Both the position numbers and the translations under genes were made by a program. Positions 61,731 to 64,000 of a stretch of DNA of 64,000 nt are shown piece by piece. This DNA is from Drosophila persimilis (taxonomy: Eukaryota; Arthropoda; Insecta; Diptera; Drosophilidae): positions 18,104,001 to 18,168,000 of the forward strand of contig NW_020825288.1 of assembly GCF_003286085.1 (NCBI RefSeq), read 5' to 3'. The notes beneath the pieces were generated by a model. That model worked only from the letters and a program-made list of their open reading frames with translations. It was not told where the DNA came from and searched no databases. How positions within the stretch are numbered: position 1 is the first letter of the stretch; every line of letters begins with the position of its first letter.

Positions 61731-62417
61731 GCAAGTTGTGTAAATACTCTTACCCGTAGCCCTGTTGTTTCAGTTGTGGCAATTAATTTGAATTCTTTGT
61801 CGGGCCTAACTGTTTGCCGGCCCATAAATTCCTGATTTTGCTGCTGTTGACCAGCCGCGAATTGGGAACCGCGAATTTTCCCGATACTCCGCTCGCCTGT
61901 TTGTTGACTTTTGGCGCGCAAATTTTTCTGTGCTTGTCTTTGAACAGAATTTGGGTGAATCTTGGGAGGTTTTCTGCACATTCGGCTGATCTCACATGTG
62001 GGAGCTTGAATGAGCTTGAATACTATATCTTCACTGGAGACCGCCCAAAATATAGGGAGTGAATGCAACAAAAATTGATGAAAATAAATTAAAAAAGATT
62101 TTGATAAATACAAATTCTAATATCTGTGCTTGAATGCAGAAAAAACAAAATTTTGGAGTATGTATTACTGTGATATAGGATTCTATCTTTAAAATCTACC
62201 ACAGACCACAGATATATACATATATATGTATAAATGTATGTAGATATTCAGCCCTGCAAGGTCTTAAAAGGAGGACAAATATTTCGAATATTTCGAATAC
62301 GATAATCACATTCATAATTTTTATTGATTTATCTAACTTTTTCAACCGCAATTATTTTCTCTTTTCCCGGAAATCGTGGTTCCAGCATATATGTATGTAC
62401 ACCGAAAATACGAATAC

Positions 62418-62455
62418 ACATACATACATACATACGTATGTATGTATGTATGTAC
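62418..62455. repeat. Palindromic TACA/TATG microsatellite
   Basis: CATACATA units on the left flip to TATGTATG units around a central ACGT at about 62434-62437, giving an almost perfect palindrome of about 34 bp. Confidence 0.85.
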
Positions 62456-64000
62456 AAATGCTTATTCACGCCCTGGTATATTTGTCTGGTTTTTGGAGAA
62501 GCAGAAATCTCGCTTGTGAATTGTGTGTTCGTGGCTGGTTTGGTGTGGTATGTTTTATGCTGATTTGTTTATATTTGGTATGAATTTTCGAAACTAACTT
62601 CCCGGATGGCATGCTGAAAGATATATAAACAAACGGCAGACATTTAACATGCCCCAAGATCCACCCATACGCACATAATACGCTCACAGTCACGCTCATA
62701 CATATCTGTACATGCACGCAAGTGAGGAATAGGAATTTTGTTCTGATGGCTACGAAATTTCTGCCGCGTCGATTTGCCGGAGCTCATAGCTTCCCCAAGC
62801 TGGGGAGCGGGCCGAACGATCTTTCGAGCATTTAGCGCAAATTGCAGTGTTCTCTGGTAAAACGACATCCCCAGGGACCGCTCTACACAGCCCGGGATAT
62901 GCAAATGCGAGGAGTCCTTGGAGCGGCGGCAGCAGAGCAGCGGCGACGAAGACTAATTAAAGTTTGAAAGAAAAGCCGCTTAAATGCTCTTTGACAAGGC
63001 TCTCGGGCAACATCTGGCGCCTTTGTGCGGCTTTTAGCTGGGGGAGGCAGACCGAGCAGAGCGGGGGATGTGAGGGTGGGCAGGTAAGCGCCGCCATTAG
63101 CTTGTGCTCGACCCGGGGGTGGCAGCCGGGAAGCGGTCGAGGTGGAGGCAGGGGGAGAGGCAGCTCCTGGCTGCCATTGCAAATAATTTATGTTTATTAA
63201 ATTTATTTAAATTTAATCAGTTGCGCGAGCATTTCGTACGCCCAACCGATGCCGAGGGGAGGGGGTGGGCGGGCCAGAGGGGTGTGCTTTGTGCTCCTGC
63301 ATTGGGGTTGGAGCTGGGGTTGGGGTGGAGGAGAGGCAGTAGCTGGGGGAGGCTTTTGCCTGCAATTTATGTGCAGCGCATTGGCAATGTTGTTGTCTGT
63401 GCCATCAGATCCGCCACACCCCCCGTCCTCTTCGCCCCCGGCAGGCCCGAGTGCCAGGATTGCTAATTGTGTGCTTAATCTTGCAAAATATATGGGAAGC
63501 TACAGCCATAGCTGTCGCTGTCTGCTGCCTGCTGCCTCTTCTGGGACGGGGCCAAGAAAATTGGCAACAAATGTTGCAACTACTCGTGCCTCCCATTCGC
63601 CCCGTACAGCTCCTGGGGGATTAATATATTCTCATCAAATATTTCACGCCATCATTGGTTTTACCCCTTGTCGGAATGGACCGAGGAGGAAGGGGAAGCG
63701 AATGGACTGGGAAGCATTAGCTTTACTTTAAAGAAGGACTCGACATTGAAATTGAATCAGGAAAACAAAAGGATTTTGTTAGATTAAGGTATAGAAATAG
63801 TTGGGGGAATTTATAGAGTCGAACATTTGCTTTGGAATTGCCAATTAACATTTTCAACAATAGTTTACATAATTAATTCCAAGATAATTACACATGGACT
63901 AAATTAAAGGTAGTCAGTCATGGAGACTCCTTTGGAATTAATGAAATATTTTCATTAAAGATTACTTGGAAAAATCTGAAAAGTGAGACGAATCATTTTC

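Overview
This is eukaryotic, non-coding-rich DNA from a Drosophila-like fly. It covers the middle of the bithorax (Hox) complex: the interval between Ubx (not in the window, expected off the left edge) and abdominal-A (abd-A), ending inside abd-A. Two landmarks fix this. The last two coding exons of abd-A lie on the minus strand at 57892-58590 and include a complete abd-A homeodomain. A single-exon sugar transporter at 29256-30794 (+) matches Glut3, the only non-Hox protein gene known inside this complex. Having abd-A, Glut3 and bxd-type regulatory DNA on one stretch means the Ubx/abd-A split known in D. virilis is absent here. Several dispersed repeats resemble, from memory, repeats common in obscura-group flies, so an obscura-group Sophophora species is my best guess; this is inference.

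Layout. 1-29 kb: presumed bxd/pbx regulatory DNA, with a Polycomb-response-element-like cluster of ATGGC and GAGAG motifs at about 1.54-2.49 kb, a strong CTCF-type motif at 21.43 kb, and a decayed Tc1-like transposase fragment at 26.7-27.1 kb. 29.1-30.8 kb: Glut3. 31-55 kb: the bxd to iab-2 transition. It includes a transposon-littered zone (about 38.9-46.5 kb) with a non-LTR retrotransposon reverse-transcriptase fragment, dispersed-repeat copies, a long near-perfect inverted repeat at 44.17-44.30 kb, and a second strong CTCF-type motif at 46.42 kb. 55.1-57.9 kb: the long abd-A 3'UTR, with seven seed matches to miR-iab-8-5p. 57.9-58.6 kb: abd-A terminal exons. 58.6-64 kb: an abd-A intron with a GAGA/ATGGC cluster near 60.0-60.3 kb.

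How it works together. Most of the window is cis-regulatory DNA rather than genes. The left part is expected to drive Ubx and the right part abd-A. Boundary elements should keep the two apart, and Polycomb elements should keep each domain on or off. The abd-A message carries dense sites for the complex's own microRNA. Simple hexanucleotide repeats are scattered throughout, and I see no tRNA, rRNA or other protein-coding gene. Regulatory assignments rest on motif patterns and known gene order, not on functional data.
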